64,000 bases of DNA from Tetracentron sinense (GCA_015143295.1 CM026559.1:16878826-16942825), one strand, 5' to 3'. Counted from the first letter of the stretch, positions 1 through 11,736 are shown. The notes: generated by a model not told the origin, from the letters alone. Numbers and translations are program-made.

Positions 1-604
1 TTCAGTATGATTTTATTTTGATAATAACTTACCTCACTTTAATTAACAACTTTTTACAAATTACATTTATCTAATTTAATTCTGAAATAATCCCCACTTT
101 AATATGCTTTTGTAATCACATCTGCCATACATACGTAAATAATTTCTTCAAGAATGCTAACATTGTGTTTGGATACATTTTTTTGGACTGGCTTGAATTC
201 TTTATTTATGAAAGTTAAGATTTGTAAAAAATTGCATGTAGTTTGTTGTTCATTTAGTGCATAGAAGTCTAAATTTGATTTTTAAGAGAAGCTGGCAGGG
301 GTGAATTTCACTAACTTCCAATGAAGGGGAAGGTTTCAGCTTTTGAAGAAAGACACTACACTCTCATTGGCTCATAGTTTACAAAGAATGAAGTTAGAAA
401 AGACATTTTCCCAAGAAGTTTAACCAAATAAGGCCTAAGCATACTCTCACAATCCCACTCTCACCCTTTGTAGATAAACAAACTTACTTCAAAACTCACA
501 TATATCTATACAAAGCAATCCTATGTGTCATACATATGTATAATAATTTCTAGAAGAATGCTAAGTATACTCTCACAATCCCTACTCTCAACCTTTTTAG
601 ATAA
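1..604. other. Unclassified AT-rich flank, no gene seen
   Basis: No convincing ORF, LTR end or RNA gene is visible. Two imperfect direct repeats are present. A segment near 121-165 (catacatacgtaaataattt) recurs near 528-566, and one near 440-478 (ctctcacaatcccactctc) recurs near 568-600. This is one of only two stretches in the window not assigned to a retrotransposon. It could be host intergenic DNA or an unrecognised old element. Confidence 0.4.
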
Positions 605-886
605 TGTCGCGCCCCAAAATACCTCCTATGAGTTAAGGGATACTTTAGTAGTGACTATACTTAACCTGTTAAACCATCCTGTAATGAAGAAAGTGAACAT
701 ATCATAATATAACATGAATCAGAGTGCGGAAGCTATAACATGAATGCGGAAGCGTAACCAACTTTTTCTTTCCTATATAAGGTGGTGGTCGGTATTCAAA
801 GTTTACATATACAAGACATAAGCGTAAAGGTAAAGGTGGACATGCCCACCTATCAAAATACAAAAGAATTATCGAGCCAACTATGC

Positions 887-1027
887 TCAACAATAATCTA
901 AATACGGCCACACGTCTAAATCTCTATCCGCCTACATCTGCAATGGAATAGGCGGCTCTCTCTCCTCGACATACTCTTCCTCAACCCAAGACTCAAGGTC
1001 GAGGACATCCACAGTACTTGCTGACAT
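887..1027 (-). pseudogene. LTR acidic micro-ORF, copy in S1, one in-frame stop
   Basis: The frame starts MSASTVDVLDLESWVEEEY and ends DVWPYLDYC before a stop at 887-889. It is the same length (47 codons with stop) as the intact copies in S5 and S8. A TAG at 932-934 replaces the QSQ segment of those copies, probably CAG to TAG. ATG is at 1027-1025 on the minus strand, about 10 nt after the conserved hairpin. Reading frame and end are preserved despite clear nucleotide divergence from S5 and S8. Confidence 0.5.
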
Positions 1028-1036
1028 AAAAGTACA

Positions 1037-1057
1037 GCTAAGTATGGAATACTCAGC
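1037..1057 (-). promoter_or_regulatory. Conserved LTR hairpin, S1 copy
   Basis: The sense strand reads gctgag, a short loop, then cttagc. A G-T wobble replaces the G-C pair of other copies, so the stem still forms in RNA. Confidence 0.5.
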
Positions 1058-1419
1058 AGGAACAGCTACTAGCTAACAATAGTAATAACGTGCACAATAA
1101 AAACAACGAGATATACTTCATCACATAAATTTAAAACAATAATAGCAACATAGGACATTTATAGCATAAAAGTAGAGCAATGTAATAATCTTGACATGCA
1201 TGAGTGAATGCAAAACACTCCGATAAAACTCATACTTTGAAAGTCATGTCTTATTCTTGAAAATAGTCGTTCATGTCGTTCAAAAATTGCTTATCATATT
1301 TAAAAACTTGTTCTTGTCTTGGTCTCATTCGTAAGAATCACACATGTTTGTCTTGTTCTTGTTGGAATCACTTGTCTTGCTTGTTTTTGTCATGACTTGA
1401 CATGTTCTTGACTTGACTT

Positions 1420-1720
1420 GCTTGTTTTCTTGTGAGCCAGAGGTTAGTACCCTTGTAGCGACTTGTGAGCCGGGAATGTAAATTCCCTTTAGCAAAATAT
1501 ATATATAGAAAAAGGTACACCAACTTCCTTGACCGGCCCGATGTCCGGCACAATCAACTTGTTTTCTTGTGAGCCAGGTATGACATATCTTACGATATGC
1601 CCTACCCTTAACCGGCCCAATGTCTGATTTTATCAACTTTTTTTCCTTGTGAGTAAGGTATGACATATCCGAGGGATATGACCTACCCTTGACCGGCCAA
1701 ATGTCCGGCTTCATCATTCG
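1420..1720 (-). repeat. Tandem repeat zone with CATATC/GATATG hairpins in S1
   Basis: Units containing tgtgagcc(a/g)ggtatgacat followed by gccctacccttgaccgg recur at about 1430, 1560 and 1650. Each of the last two encloses a near-perfect small inverted repeat (gacatatc, loop, gatatgcc). Equivalent zones occupy the same position in the other LTRs. Confidence 0.6.
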
Positions 1721-2639
1721 TTTTGTGAATCACATTTCATGTTCTTGTCATTTCTTTTAAATACTTACACTTTAGAAAAACCCGATTCATACATGCATGC
1801 GTGCTTGTGCAATCATGATGACATGTACAACTCAAGGATAGCAAGTAGCATTTCAATTCATATTGTAATCATGTGAGAATTTAAAACAAGCATGTAAGGC
1901 ATTTGATCAAAATCGCTATTTAAGGAAAAATTACCTAAATCATGCTCTCAAAATCTTCATTTAATTCCTTGTATTCTTCTTCAGGCATTTTATCAAACAA
2001 GTGGCATTCTACATCTTTTTATATTTGTTTATTTCATATTTTCTCATTCACACATTTCATCAAACACATGGGTGTATTCGTTATGTGTACCAAGCCCTTC
2101 AACCATTTTCATCACACATCATCCATCTCTACTTAGTTTGTCTTGCATTATTTAAAGGAATCAAGAGTATTGAGGTAAGAATAGGACACACATTATCAAT
2201 CATAACCTATTCAAAAGAAGACCTAGCTAGGTTACTACTAAGTTAGTTAGTACGGGTGTACTAACTTTGAAGATCAACTCTTGATCTTGAAGAAAACACT
2301 TAATTTGGGAACCCCACTTGATTGGGGAAGGTCCCACTTGAAGAAGATGCTCCAAGCTTGAAAGGGCAGATCCAACCTTGAAGAAGATGATCCTTGCTTG
2401 AGGAGGCCTCCTTGAAAATGAAGGAAACCCTTGCTTGATTTGGGAAGATCAAACCTTGATTTACTCCTCTTTTACAATCCAAACCCTCTTAGAAAACCCC
2501 AATCTCTCTTCCCTTCTTCCTCTTCTTTTCTCTTAGTCTCTCTAGGTTTAGGGTAAGCCAAAAACCCCAAATGTAACCCCTATTTATAGGCAAATGGTAG
2601 AAACCCTAAAAATCCCGCATAAAAATTTGGGTTTGCGAC

Positions 2640-2947
2640 TTACAATCGGTCGTAGGTTTTCTACGATCGATCGTATCATACTCTATGATTGGTCGTAAAT
2701 TTCTATGATCGATCGTAAACATTACCGAGAGTTTTCCCATTTCCAGAATTCTACGATCATTTGTAGGTTTTTATACGATTGATCATAGCTCACCTACAAT
2801 CGTTTGTAGGGTCTGTACGATCGTTTGTAAATCGTCCAGAAGGTTTGCCCAGTTTTGGGGATTTTACGATTGTTCATAGAGATTTACGATCATTCGTAGC
2901 TCACCTACGATCGTTCGTAAGATGTTTACGATTGTTCGTAAATCCTA
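2640..2947 (-). repeat. Palindromic motif array of S1 (ACGATCGATCGT / ACGATCGTTCGTA)
   Basis: About twelve short near-palindromes of the form TACGATCGnTCGTA, spaced about 20-30 bp, lie between the conserved ccataacttttgact block on the LTR-start side and the coding-like leader side. This is the position occupied by ACCGATCGATCGGT arrays in other LTR families, but with a different motif. Confidence 0.7.
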
Positions 2948-3320
2948 CAGAAAATTTCCAAATTTTCTCACTTTAGTGTTTTGGCCATAACTTTTGACTT
3001 GTTTATCGGATTTTGACGATTCAACTTGCGTTGGATTCATCTTTCGAAGAGGAACAATTCTAGAATTTTAGAATCTTCCAATTATTCTTTATTAATGGAC
3101 CAAATTGCACCTAAAGCTGACTGATCTGGAATTGGGTTCCAACAGCCCAGATTTTCAACATACCAGACTTAGGAAATCCCCCTTTTTAACACTTAGAGTA
3201 ATTTCCACTTCCATTAGACTCCCATGATCATTCCTAAATACTTAATTGAGACTACCCAAACTTTCAAAATTCTCATTTCATAGAAAATGAAAGATTACAA
3301 AGGCTTAAAGCCTTCTCACG

Positions 3321-3546
3321 TGTTGTTAATTCATAGAAGAAAGGATAAGAAACTCTATCATTCTCTCCCGTTCCACCAGACGACGACGAAACAACAACCA
3401 TTATTGACAAAAATATAATTGAATTTGAAGTGTCTATTGAAGTTCATAATCTTTATCATAAAAGCACCAAGTTCATCATCTTTATAGAATTATTAATAAT
3501 TAATTGATTATTAGCTGTTCCATAATTCTTTTTCAGCATCCGCCAA
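3321..3546. other. Unclassified segment between S1 and S2
   Basis: About 225 bp without recognised LTR landmarks or ORF. Its left part may be the decayed terminus of S1; it ends at the TG of S2. It may include a little host DNA. Confidence 0.35.
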
Positions 3547-3774
3547 TGTAACGTCCCAAAATCCCCCCTAGGAGTTAGGTGAGACTTTCAACGTTACTGT
3601 ACATAACCTGGCAAACCATCTTGCAACTTAACAAGGCATATCATAATATAATGGGGACATGAAACGGAGTGCAGAAGCTAAATCAGTGTGGAAGCATAAA
3701 CTAAATTTTTCTTCTTTCTATACCTGATCAGCATTCCAAGTTTATATACAAAACATAATAAGTAAAGGTGGACA
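3547..3774 (-). mobile_element. S2: gypsy-type LTR fragment, interrupted by copia element O
   Basis: It begins TGTAACGTCCCAAAATCCC followed by cctaggagttagg, the inverted terminal block of the gypsy LTRs, and continues in register with the E2 LTR (gcagaagctaaat, aaggtggaca). The match stops at 3774, where copia element O begins (TGTTAGACATGATGCCC). The rest of S2 should lie beyond the right end of the window, making it the outermost element seen. The 5 bp before O are GGACA. Confidence 0.7.
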
Positions 3775-4150
3775 TGTTAGACATGATGCCCAGAAAAGTC
3801 ATTTAGATTGTTAGATTCTTATTAATTTGATTAATAATGTCGCGACCCAAAATAACCCCTAGGAGTTAGGGATACTTTGACTCGTGACCACCGTATCATA
3901 CCTCCAATATGATACATAAGGCACACATGGAAACCTGTCAGAGTACATAGACAACATAGCGGAAATGATTTATAATGCACAGCGGAAACAAAATACACTA
4001 AACATAGCGGAAGCAAAGTAAACACTCCTATTACTTGGTCCGAACGTGAACCAACAAAATGTACATGTCTGTAAATGTCCAAAAAGGGTGGAGTGGACAA
4101 GTCCCACTCTCACATAACAAAACATCAAGTATCTTTCTAACTACTGTCGA

Positions 4151-4291
4151 TCAACAAAAATCGAAGTCATGACACCTATCTAATGAACCATCATCCTAGT
4201 AGTGATCCATGGAAGGCTCTGGGTCGAGGTACTCCTCCTCTACCCAAGGTTCCGTGCCACACAAATCAAAAGGAGCCCGAGCACCTGCCGA
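4151..4291 (-). pseudogene. LTR acidic micro-ORF, E1 3' LTR, one in-frame stop
   Basis: The frame from SAGARAPFDLCGTEPWVEEEY continues to DFDFC at 4151, exactly 47 codons as in E4. A stop at 4196-4198 replaces the glutamine (cag) still present in the E1 5' LTR copy, a C-to-T change after insertion. Upstream of the frame the sequence is tcatcggcag rather than atgtcggcag, so this family has no ATG at the usual place. Confidence 0.5.
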
Positions 4292-4306
4292 TGATAACAA
4301 ATATCG

Positions 4307-4327
4307 GCTGAGCACGGAATACTCAGC
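4307..4327 (-). promoter_or_regulatory. Conserved LTR hairpin, E1 3' LTR
   Basis: A perfect 6-bp stem gctgag/ctcagc with a 9-nt loop, immediately upstream of the micro-ORF frame in sense orientation. Confidence 0.55.
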
Positions 4328-5290
4328 GTATACAAACTACTAACAATAAAGCAATAAGCATAGAGCATGTGAATCAAGGAGAATGAAATCCTTAAAACAT
4401 GTCAAAGCGTGGAAACCATGAACTAGCATGTAAGATGAGATCCAAAAATGAAAACCAAGACCATAACCGTGTGAGTCAAGCGAAAATCATAGCCTTGTGA
4501 GTTCTTAGAGTTCATAGAGTTACTTAGAGTCATTTATGATCCGTAGAGACATAGAGCATAGAACAAAACCATAGAGCCAATACCATAGAGATCTTAGAGT
4601 ATTTCATTTGTGATCCTTAGAGCTTGTGAGACAATCTTAGAGATATCATGGAGTTCTTGTAAGTGTGTATCATGATCCTTAGAGTTTGTGAACCGATCTT
4701 AGACAAATCATAGAGTTGCTTAGAATCATTCCTTATAAGTCATTTATTGAAAATCCCTTTTTGTAACTTTGAGAAATCCATGGAAAACATCGGTTCATGC
4801 GAGACATGCGAGCATATGAACATATAGGAGTAATAGCATGTATGAACACTCAAAAACTCTTAGAGACATTACATCAAACACTTAGAGTGCATCATAATGA
4901 TAACTTACATCCAAGTATAAAACAACCTTTCACCACATCTCAAATCAAGGAACATATATAGTAGATAGTAAGAAGAACAACCCAAGGTGACTAGTAGTAT
5001 TATTAGATTGGTAGTAGAGTGTATCTACCTTGGTGAAATCAATGATTTTGATTCCAAAAGCTTGAGACAAGTGAGAACCTTGAGTTCTTTGTCAAGAAAC
5101 ACCAAAGGAATGAAAGGATCTTGATCTTCCTTCAAGCTTGTGCAACACATAGCTTTCTCCTTCTTCTTCCTCTTCAAAATCTCCCAAAATAGGGCACAGA
5201 GGGTTTTTGAAACCCTAAGGTACGAACCCATCCCTTGTGCAAAGGGTAGTGGCTAAAATCTTAAACACCCTTAATAAAGAAAATCTGCGT

Positions 5291-5482
5291 ATGACCGATC
5301 GATCGGTAGTAAGACCGAGCGATTGGTGATTGACCGGTCGATCGGTAGTTTCAACCGGTCGATCGGTTGAAAACACCCTCTCTGGAATTTTTCACCATAC
5401 GAAAAGTTAACCGTTCGATAGCTACCGAGCGATCAGTATAAGACCGGTCGATCGGAGGTTATCACCAAGCGATTGGTGGTCC
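5291..5482 (-). repeat. ACCGATCGATCGGT-type array, E1 3' LTR
   Basis: Eight or so degenerate copies of the 14-bp palindrome (gaccgatcgatcggtag, gaccggtcgatcggtag and so on) surround a non-palindromic centre (ccatacgaaaagttaaccg). It lies at the same place in the LTR as arrays of the other families. Confidence 0.7.
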
Positions 5483-5712
5483 CCTGTTTTCTGCAAAACC
5501 TTGTTTTCACTACTTGAATCTTCTCAAAACCAATTCTAACACCCTCTTATGCTTCAAACACACTTCTTAAGAATATGTGGACCTATTAAAACATGCACGC
5601 CATAAATCCAAACACGTATATCAACATAAGGCCCGTTAGTGTACAAAACCACACTTGAGCACTTTTCACATACTATTCACTACTTAGTGAAATACGGATT
5701 CGGGGTTCTACA

Positions 5713-5728
5713 TCCCTCCCCCTTTACA
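5713..5728 (-). promoter_or_regulatory. E1 polypurine tract
   Basis: In sense the tract reads gtaaagggggaggga, directly abutting the 3' LTR, as required for plus-strand priming. Confidence 0.85.
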
Positions 5729-5802
5729 AGAATTTCATCCATGAAATTAGAACGATACCAAAACATAACAATAACAAAATAAATACAATCCAACAAATAA
5801 AA

Positions 5803-8800
5803 CTACTCAAACAAGTGAGGGTACTTTTCCTTCACTTCGGCTTCTCGTTCCCATGTAGCCTCTTCCTTGGATTGATGCTACCATTTCACGAGAACTAACG
5901 GGATAATCTTGGTGCGTAAAACTTGATCTCGACGATCCAAGATCTGAACTGGTTGCTCAACCAAAGTGAGATCCTCTCTAATCTCCACAGGATCAAGAGC
6001 AATGATGTGTGACGGATCCGAAATGTATTTCCTAAGCATAGAGATGTGAAATACATTATATATCGCTGCTATGTGAGGCGGTAGGGCTACCCTATAAGGA
6101 ACCTCACCAACCCTCATGAAGATCTTAAATGGCCCCACGTACCTAGGGCTGAGCTTTCCTTTCTTTCCAAACCTCATGATTCCCCGACTCGGTGAAATCT
6201 TTACAAAGAATCGATCCCTAACTTGGAATTCCAGATCTCTACGGCGAGTGTCCGCATAGCTCTTCTGCTTATCCTGAGCAGTTTTCAGTCGCTCCCTGAT
6301 TACCCTGACCCTTTCTGTGGTCCGCTCAGTCAATTCAGGACCAAGAACTTTTCTCTCACCAACCTCATCCCAATATAGCGGTGATCTACAACTCCGACCA
6401 TACAGAACTTCAAAAGGCGCCATTTGGATGCTTGCCTGATAACTGTTGTTGTAGCAAAACTCAACCAATGGCAAGTGTTCCTCCCAACTACCCTGAAAGT
6501 CCAGCATACAAGCTCGGAGCATATCCTCCACAACCTGATTCACCTTTTCAATCTGCCCATCAGTTTGAGGATGGAAGGCAGTGCTGAAATCTAAATGAGA
6601 ACCCATAGCGTCCTGAAAGGTTTTCCAGAACCTGGAAGTAAACCTAGGATCTCGATCAGACACGATAGAAACCGGCATACCTTGCAACTGAACCACCTCC
6701 TTGACATACAAAGCCACCAACTGATTCAAACTAAAAGTAGTCCGATATGGAAGAAAGTGTACAGACTTAGTCAATCTGTCTACTATCACCCAAATAGCAT
6801 CGAAGCCCTTCGCTGTCCACGGCAAACCCACGATGAAATCCATCAAGATGTTCTCTCATTTCCATTCCGAAATAGGAAGGGACCGTAAAAGACCTGCTGG
6901 CCTCTGATGCTCGGCCTTCACCTGTTGGCACACCAAACATCTAGAAACATACTCGGTGACTTCTTTCTTCATGTTTCGCCACCAGTAGTGCTTCTTGAGA
7001 TTCTGATACATCTTAGTACCTCCCAGATGTACCGTGTACTTGGATCGGTGAGCCTCGTCTAAGATCTCACTCCTCAACACTGTGTCGATGGGAACACACA
7101 ACCTACCCTTGAATTTGATAGCACCATCACCATTCAAAGCAAACTTCTGATTGCCATTACTAACCAACTTGTCTCGGTAAGCAAGCTACTCAGCATCCGA
7201 ATTTTGTAACTCCTTGATCCGGCTCAAAATATGCGGCCTAACCGAGATGTTCAACATCACCGACCCGTAAGTGACATGCCTGAGAGTAGTGTCTAGGTTA
7301 CACATATCATGCAACAACTTCCACTCTTGTACTCTCAAGTGAGCCATAACCCCTTAAGGTTTCCTACTAAGAGCATCGGCTACTACGTTAGCCTTACCCG
7401 GATGGTACTGGATAGCACAATCGTAGTCCTTCATGAACTCCATCCAACAACGTTGCCTCATATTCAACTCCTTCTGGGGGAAGAGATACTTCAAGCTCTT
7501 GTGATCCGTGAACACAACGAACTCTTCCCCATAGAGGTGATGACGCCAAATTTTCAGCACAAAAACTACTGCTGCAAGCTCTAAGTCATGCATGGGGTAG
7601 TTCTGCTCATGCTCCTTCAACTGATGTGAAGCATAGGCAACCACCTGCTTATGCTGCATAAGGACACACCCAAGTCCAACAAATGAAGCATCACTGTAGA
7701 CTTCAAAACCACCGCTCCTAGACAGAACCGTAAGAGTAGGGGCTGTGGTAAGCTTCTTCATCAACTCCAAGAAACTTGCCTCGCACTTTTCACTCCAAGT
7801 GAACTTAGTGTTCTTCCGCGTGAGGTAGGTAAGCGGAGCTGCTAAATTGAAAATCCTTCCACAAACCTCTTGTAGTATCCTGCCAGACCGAGAAAACTAC
7901 GAATCTCGGTAACACTCTTCAGCTTTTCCCAATTCATCACGGCCTCAATCTTTGCAGGATCGACTGAGATACCTTCAACAAACACCAATGTCCAAGAAAA
8001 GACACCTTGTCTAGCCAGAACTCGAACTTACTCAACTTAGCATAAAGCCTATGCTCTCAAAGAGTCTGTAATACAAAGTAGAGATCTCTCGTGTGATTAT
8101 CCTGTGACTGTGAGTACACAAGGATATCATCTACAAACACGATCACACACTAATGGAGAGACGATCTGAACACCTAGTTTATCATATCCATAAATGCTAC
8201 CGACGCGTTAGTCAGTCCAAAAGACAAGACCAAAAACTCGTAATGACCGTATTGAGTCCTGAATGTCGTCTTCGAAATGTCTTCTTTCTTGATCTTCAAC
8301 TGATGATAGCCAGATCGATGGTCAATCTTTAAGAAAATCCTTGCACCCTTCAACTGATCAAACAAGGCATCAATCCGAGGCAATGGATAATTATTCTTGA
8401 TAGTGACCTTGTTTAGTTGCCTGTAGTCAATGCACATACGCATCGACCCATCTTTCTTCTTCACAAAGAGCACTGAAACTCCCCAAGGTGAGACACTTGG
8501 CTGAATGAAGCCAAGGTCTTGCAATTCAGCCAACTGGTCCTTCAACTCTTTAAGCTCAATAGGGGCCATCCTATACGGAGCTCTCGAAATCGGTGCCGTG
8601 CCTGGAGCTAACTCAATCGCAAACTTGATTGCCCGTTCAGGAGGTAATCTCGGTAAGGTCTTCGAAAAAACATCCATATACTCACATACCACCGGAATGG
8701 ATGTGGAGCTTCGTACTTCAACGTTCACAAGACTGAGAGCTGCCAAACGAGCAATGTCTCTCCTCTGAAGTCCCCTGAAATGAAACGGCTTCAACCCAGC

Positions 8801-9131
8801 GGGTTTAAAGTTCACCACCTTCTCGAAACAGGCCACGTGCCCGTGGTGAGCTAAGAGCCAATCCATACCTAGGATAACATCGAAATCCCAATCTTGAAAT
8901 CCCAGAATGATCAGGTCAACCGGTAACTCGTGCTACATGACTTGCACAACACTACCCAGATACACTTTATTTGTCTCAATAGACTTACCCAATGGAGTCA
9001 AAATGGAAAACTCCAGAGGAAGCTTACTCAGCTCGGACGTAAAGCCTTTGGCAAAACTAGGTGAGACGAACGAATGAGTGGACCCTGTGTCAATCAATAC
9101 TCTTGCTAACACTAATTCACTAGTAACGATC
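5803..9131 (-). pseudogene. pol: E1 pol (protease, RT, RNase H, integrase, chromodomain-like tail), broken
   Basis: Polyprotein for reverse transcription and integration. Visible domains: protease [12 protein letters not shown] near 9080; RT with [19 protein letters not shown] (about 8420) and a FVDD catalytic box near 8130; RNase H with [12 protein letters not shown] and [11 protein letters not shown] (7354-7770); integrase zinc finger [18 protein letters not shown] with CLVCQQ (6856-7167); integrase core [22 protein letters not shown] and HPQTDGQIEKVNQ (5878-6846); then a chromodomain-like tail ending KYPHLFE at 5803. Stops include TAG within VN*CLARV, TAG for Q before HELP, a TAG after FMDMIN near 8176, and TGG-TAG in the tail (5878). 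At least one frame change lies between about 7770 and 8174. Not functional. Confidence 0.88.
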
Positions 9132-9283
9132 CTAAGAATGATAACTTCCCAAGTTATAATCTGCTACGTGCATAATACATATTGACACACGCATAACAAT
9201 AAGCATCACATAGCATATATATATATATATATACAACACATCATGGCAATTCTAGAACTTTAACAATATCAATTCGTGCGTAC
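9132..9283 (-). other. E1 intron-like GT-AG segment between gag and protease
   Basis: In sense, gag ends ...gttgtgcaag, then gtacgcacg... to ...cattcttag, then gatcgttactagtgaat of the protease exon. Removing the 152 bp restores phase (caa g|ga tcg), giving VVQ-GSLLVN as in E4. If retained, the gag frame stops about ten codons in (ttc tag). A TA dinucleotide run lies at 9218-9237. The body is recognisably homologous to the E4 segment. Confidence 0.65.
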
Positions 9284-10505
9284 CTTGCACAACATCATCA
9301 GATGCCTGTGCGTCTCTATCGGTCATGGAAAATACTCTGCCTTGATTAGCCTGACAAGGCTACTGGGTGGGCGGCAAGGATCTAGAGGCCTAAGATGAAG
9401 ACCCTTGAAGTGAAGTCTGCCTGCCTGGAGGCCAAACTCCCTGTGGCCCAGTCTGTGACTGCTAACGCGGGCAATCCCGAATTACGTGGCCAACCTCACC
9501 ACAGTGGAAGCATCCACCTGATAGTCTACGACAGTTCCCTGTCTTGTGCTGATGACCACATACAACACATTCCTCAAAAGCCTGCGATGTGGAGGGAGCC
9601 GGAGGCATAACCCTCGTAGCTTTTGATGTCATAGGACGTGGTGCCAAAGGCACGAAAGGAGACCTCTAAGCCGGCATTGGCTGAGAGAACTGGTATGGGG
9701 CAGTCCTAGTCCTCTTCTCGGACTGTGAAGAACCACTAGATTGTCCTTGAGACATGCTCTTCCCGAAGCCACTATCCCTTCTCCTCATAAACGCTTCTGC
9801 ATTCTTCTCGGCGATCTTTGCCTTTCCTACTATCTCTCTCCAAGATTCTACTTGGAGAATGGACACCCGATCTCGGATGAAAGCCTTCAAACCCATCTCA
9901 AACTTCCTAACCTGTAGGTCTTCGGTAGCAACCAAGTGAGGAGCAAACCTCGACAACTCAGTGAACTTAGCCTCATACTCGGCTACGCTCATCGTTCCTT
10001 GCTCCAAAAGCATAAACTCCCTCGCCTTCTGTTCCCGAATGAATCTAGAAAAGTACTACTCACGGAAGGTTTCAAGGAACTCTGCCCATGTCCAGGGTTC
10101 CCTTACCTTAACAACATCTCTCTGCCTTTGGGCAGCTCTCCACCCGTGTTTGGCTTCACCTTCTATCACGAAGGAAGCCCATTCAACCCGTTGCTCCTCA
10201 GTACATCGGAGAGCCCGAAAGGTCTTCTCCAACTGCATAATCCAGGGCTCTGCCACCATTGGGTCCAGAGTACCATAAAATGTCGGAGGTTGTAGTCTCC
10301 GGAAAGCTTCGATCCCCATGGTGTGATGCACCAGTGTAGGCACAGGAGTAGCCGATGGGGTAGAAGTAGATCTAGCTGCCAACAAAGCCAAAGTCTTAGC
10401 TATGGAATCCATAGCATTCGTGAAGTAAAGTAGTTCCTCTTCTCTCGGAACTTCACCCTTGGATCTCCGAGTATGGTAACCACGACCCCGAATGCCGCGT
10501 CTCAT
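9284..10505 (-). pseudogene. gag: E1 gag, three in-frame stops
   Basis: Capsid/nucleocapsid protein of the gypsy element. The start is set at MRRGIRGRGYHT, the point shared with E2 and E4. The gag core includes EAFRRLQPPTFYGTLDP, WIMQLEKTFRALRCTEEQ, WAEFLETFRE, SVAEYEAKFTELSRFAPHL and KFEMGLKAFIRDRVSILQ. Two zinc knuckles follow: CVVCGHQHKTGNC, and CFHCGEVGHVIRDCP with all CCHC ligands intact. Stops: TAG at 10056-10058 (Q of FREQYF), TAG at 9666-9668 (Q of SAQRP) and TAG at 9462-9464 just after the second knuckle. The first two fit CAG-to-TAG transitions. Confidence 0.87.
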
Positions 10506-10961
10506 GATATCAAATCCTGAGATCAATTGGCAAACATGAGTCTAACTTGGATACTGATCCTCACACAGTATATAGCCTCCTCACACAATATATAGAAATT
10601 CAATAAACATGAAATGCTATTACGTATATAGTATACATTGAAGTATACACATAATAACACAATTACAACCTAGAGTGTCCTAGTGTAGCTAAGATCCTTG
10701 TGTTGGGCATCTACCCTTTTCCTTTGGAATAAGACTAAGGACGTAGTCTAACTAGCACCTAGAATAGGATCCTAGACCGACCTAAGGATTAGCTTGATAC
10801 CGGTTCTATCGTGGTAACAAGCCTACACAAACAAGTCCATTTGAGTTCTAAGTTCAACTTAGAGAACTCACTTCCGCTTAGCCCAAGGGAAACCGTTCCC
10901 TAGGGCTGAACAACTCTAGTTCCAACTTAAAAGACACTAGCCTATGTGAACTAATGCCTTA
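10506..10961 (-). other. E1 internal leader
   Basis: Untranslated region between PBS and gag start, homologous to the E4 leader (gttagactcatgtttgcc, ggcttgttaccacga in sense). No ORF of its own is supported. Confidence 0.7.
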
Positions 10962-10973
10962 GCTTTGATACCA
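10962..10973 (-). promoter_or_regulatory. E1 primer-binding site
   Basis: In sense it reads tggtatcaaagc, complementary to the 3' end of initiator tRNA-Met with one change, and lies 5 nt from the 5' LTR end. Confidence 0.85.
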
Positions 10974-10978
10974 AGTCT

Positions 10979-11441
10979 GTTGCGACCCAAAATATCTCCT
11001 AGGAGTTAGGGATACTTTGACTTATGACCGCCGTATCATACCTCCAATATGATACATAAGGCACACATGGAAACCTGTCAGAGTACATAGACAACATAGT
11101 GGAAACGATTCATAATGCACAGCGGAAAAAAAATACACTAAACATAGCGGAAGCAAAGTAAACACTCCTATTACTTGGTCCGAATGTGAACTAACAAAAT
11201 GTACATGTCTGTAAATGTCCAAAAAGGGTGGAGTGGACAAGTCCCACTCACATAACAAAACATCAAGTATCTTTCTAACTGCTGTCGATTAACAGAAATC
11301 GAAGTCACGACACTTATCTAATGAACCATCATCCTGGTAGTGATCCATGGAAGGCTCCAGGTCGAAGTACTCCACCTCTACCCAAGGTTCCGTGCCACAC
11401 AAATCAAAAGGAGCCCAAACACCTGCCGATGATAACTAATA
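10979..11441 (-). mobile_element. E1 5' LTR, first piece
   Basis: It starts TGTTGCGACCC and matches 3838-4301 of the 3' LTR. It breaks at the S3 insertion, leaving the 5-bp flank taata (aaata on the far side at 32239). The LTR resumes at 32244. Confidence 0.85.
11289..11429 (-). CDS. LTR acidic micro-ORF frame, E1 5' LTR, open but without ATG
   Basis: A 47-codon open frame: SAGVWAPFDLCGTEPWVEVEY, then ...FDLEPSMDHYQDDG and ...RDFDFC before a stop at 11289-11291. It matches the E4 copies in length and end. It shows that the CAG codon lost in the 3' LTR copy was ancestral. No ATG precedes the frame; if translated it would need a spliced upstream exon or a non-AUG start. S3 interrupts the LTR 12 bp upstream. 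Confidence 0.4.
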   Translation of the reverse strand, partial: SAGVWAPFDLCGTEPWVEVEYFDLEPSMDHYQDDGSLDKCRDFDFC

Positions 11442-11736
11442 TGTTGCGACCCAAAACCCACCCTAGGAGTTAGAATGAATCTTGGACGACTTATCATGAC
11501 TTGCATGACTTGCTTGACAAACCAACCTGCAAGATATACCTGGAGCATATACCATAGAGGACATAATAGCGGAACATAACTACAAAGCACAACGGAAGTC
11601 TAACCAAAACCTCTATGTATATATATATATGATCCAAATTTTGTACAGCAAAAGAAAGTGTGGACAGGCCCACCAAAATACATACATATAATCTCTCAAG
11701 CTTACACCCACAGATCACTCACTCAGAATCTACCAC

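Larger units (their letters stand above)
605..3320 (-). mobile_element. S1: gypsy-type LTR, minus orientation, degenerate terminus
   Basis: In plus orientation it starts TGTCGCGCCCCAAAATACC, the same terminal consensus as the other gypsy LTRs here, and it carries the same ordered landmarks: the shared near-terminal block (cctatgagttaaggg), the acidic micro-ORF, the gctgag hairpin, a tandem-repeat zone, the motif array and the gacgattcaacttgcg block near 3015. Its right part (about 3090-3315) matches the reverse complement of S11 at the window end (tttcatagaa, gattacaaaggc), so S1 and S11 are one family. The right terminus has decayed; similarity fades after about 3320 and no TSD partner for the left GATAA was found. 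No internal domain adjoins it, so it is probably a solo LTR. Confidence 0.75.
3838..5712 (-). mobile_element. E1 3' LTR
   Basis: It runs TGTCGCGACCC...GGGGTTCTACA in plus orientation. Landmarks are the micro-ORF frame at 4151-4291, the hairpin at 4307-4327, a ttagagttcatagag repeat zone at about 4495-4740, a candidate splice donor (accaag/gtagatac in sense) near 5027, and the palindromic array at 5291-5482. The TATA-like site found in E4 is missing here, because the segment around 5238 is shortened. Confidence 0.88.

Noticed and set aside
2779..2976. 65-codon ORF rich in RSFV repeats
   Set aside because: Product of the palindromic motif array of S1.
3321..3546. Possible host exon (gttccaccagacgacgacg region)
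   Set aside because: No ORF of useful length, no splice context in a consistent frame and no recognisable product; left as unclassified.
5025..5231. 68-codon minus-strand ORF in the E1 3' LTR and 70-84 codon ORFs at 44767 and 54350
   Set aside because: They cover the presumed first leader exon. The frames are not equivalent between E1 and E4 and do not join the micro-ORF in phase, so no coding claim is made.
10962..10973. Possible tRNA-Met gene fragments at tggtatcagagc sites
   Set aside because: Only the 12-nt primer-binding complement is present, next to LTR ends; no tRNA cloverleaf.
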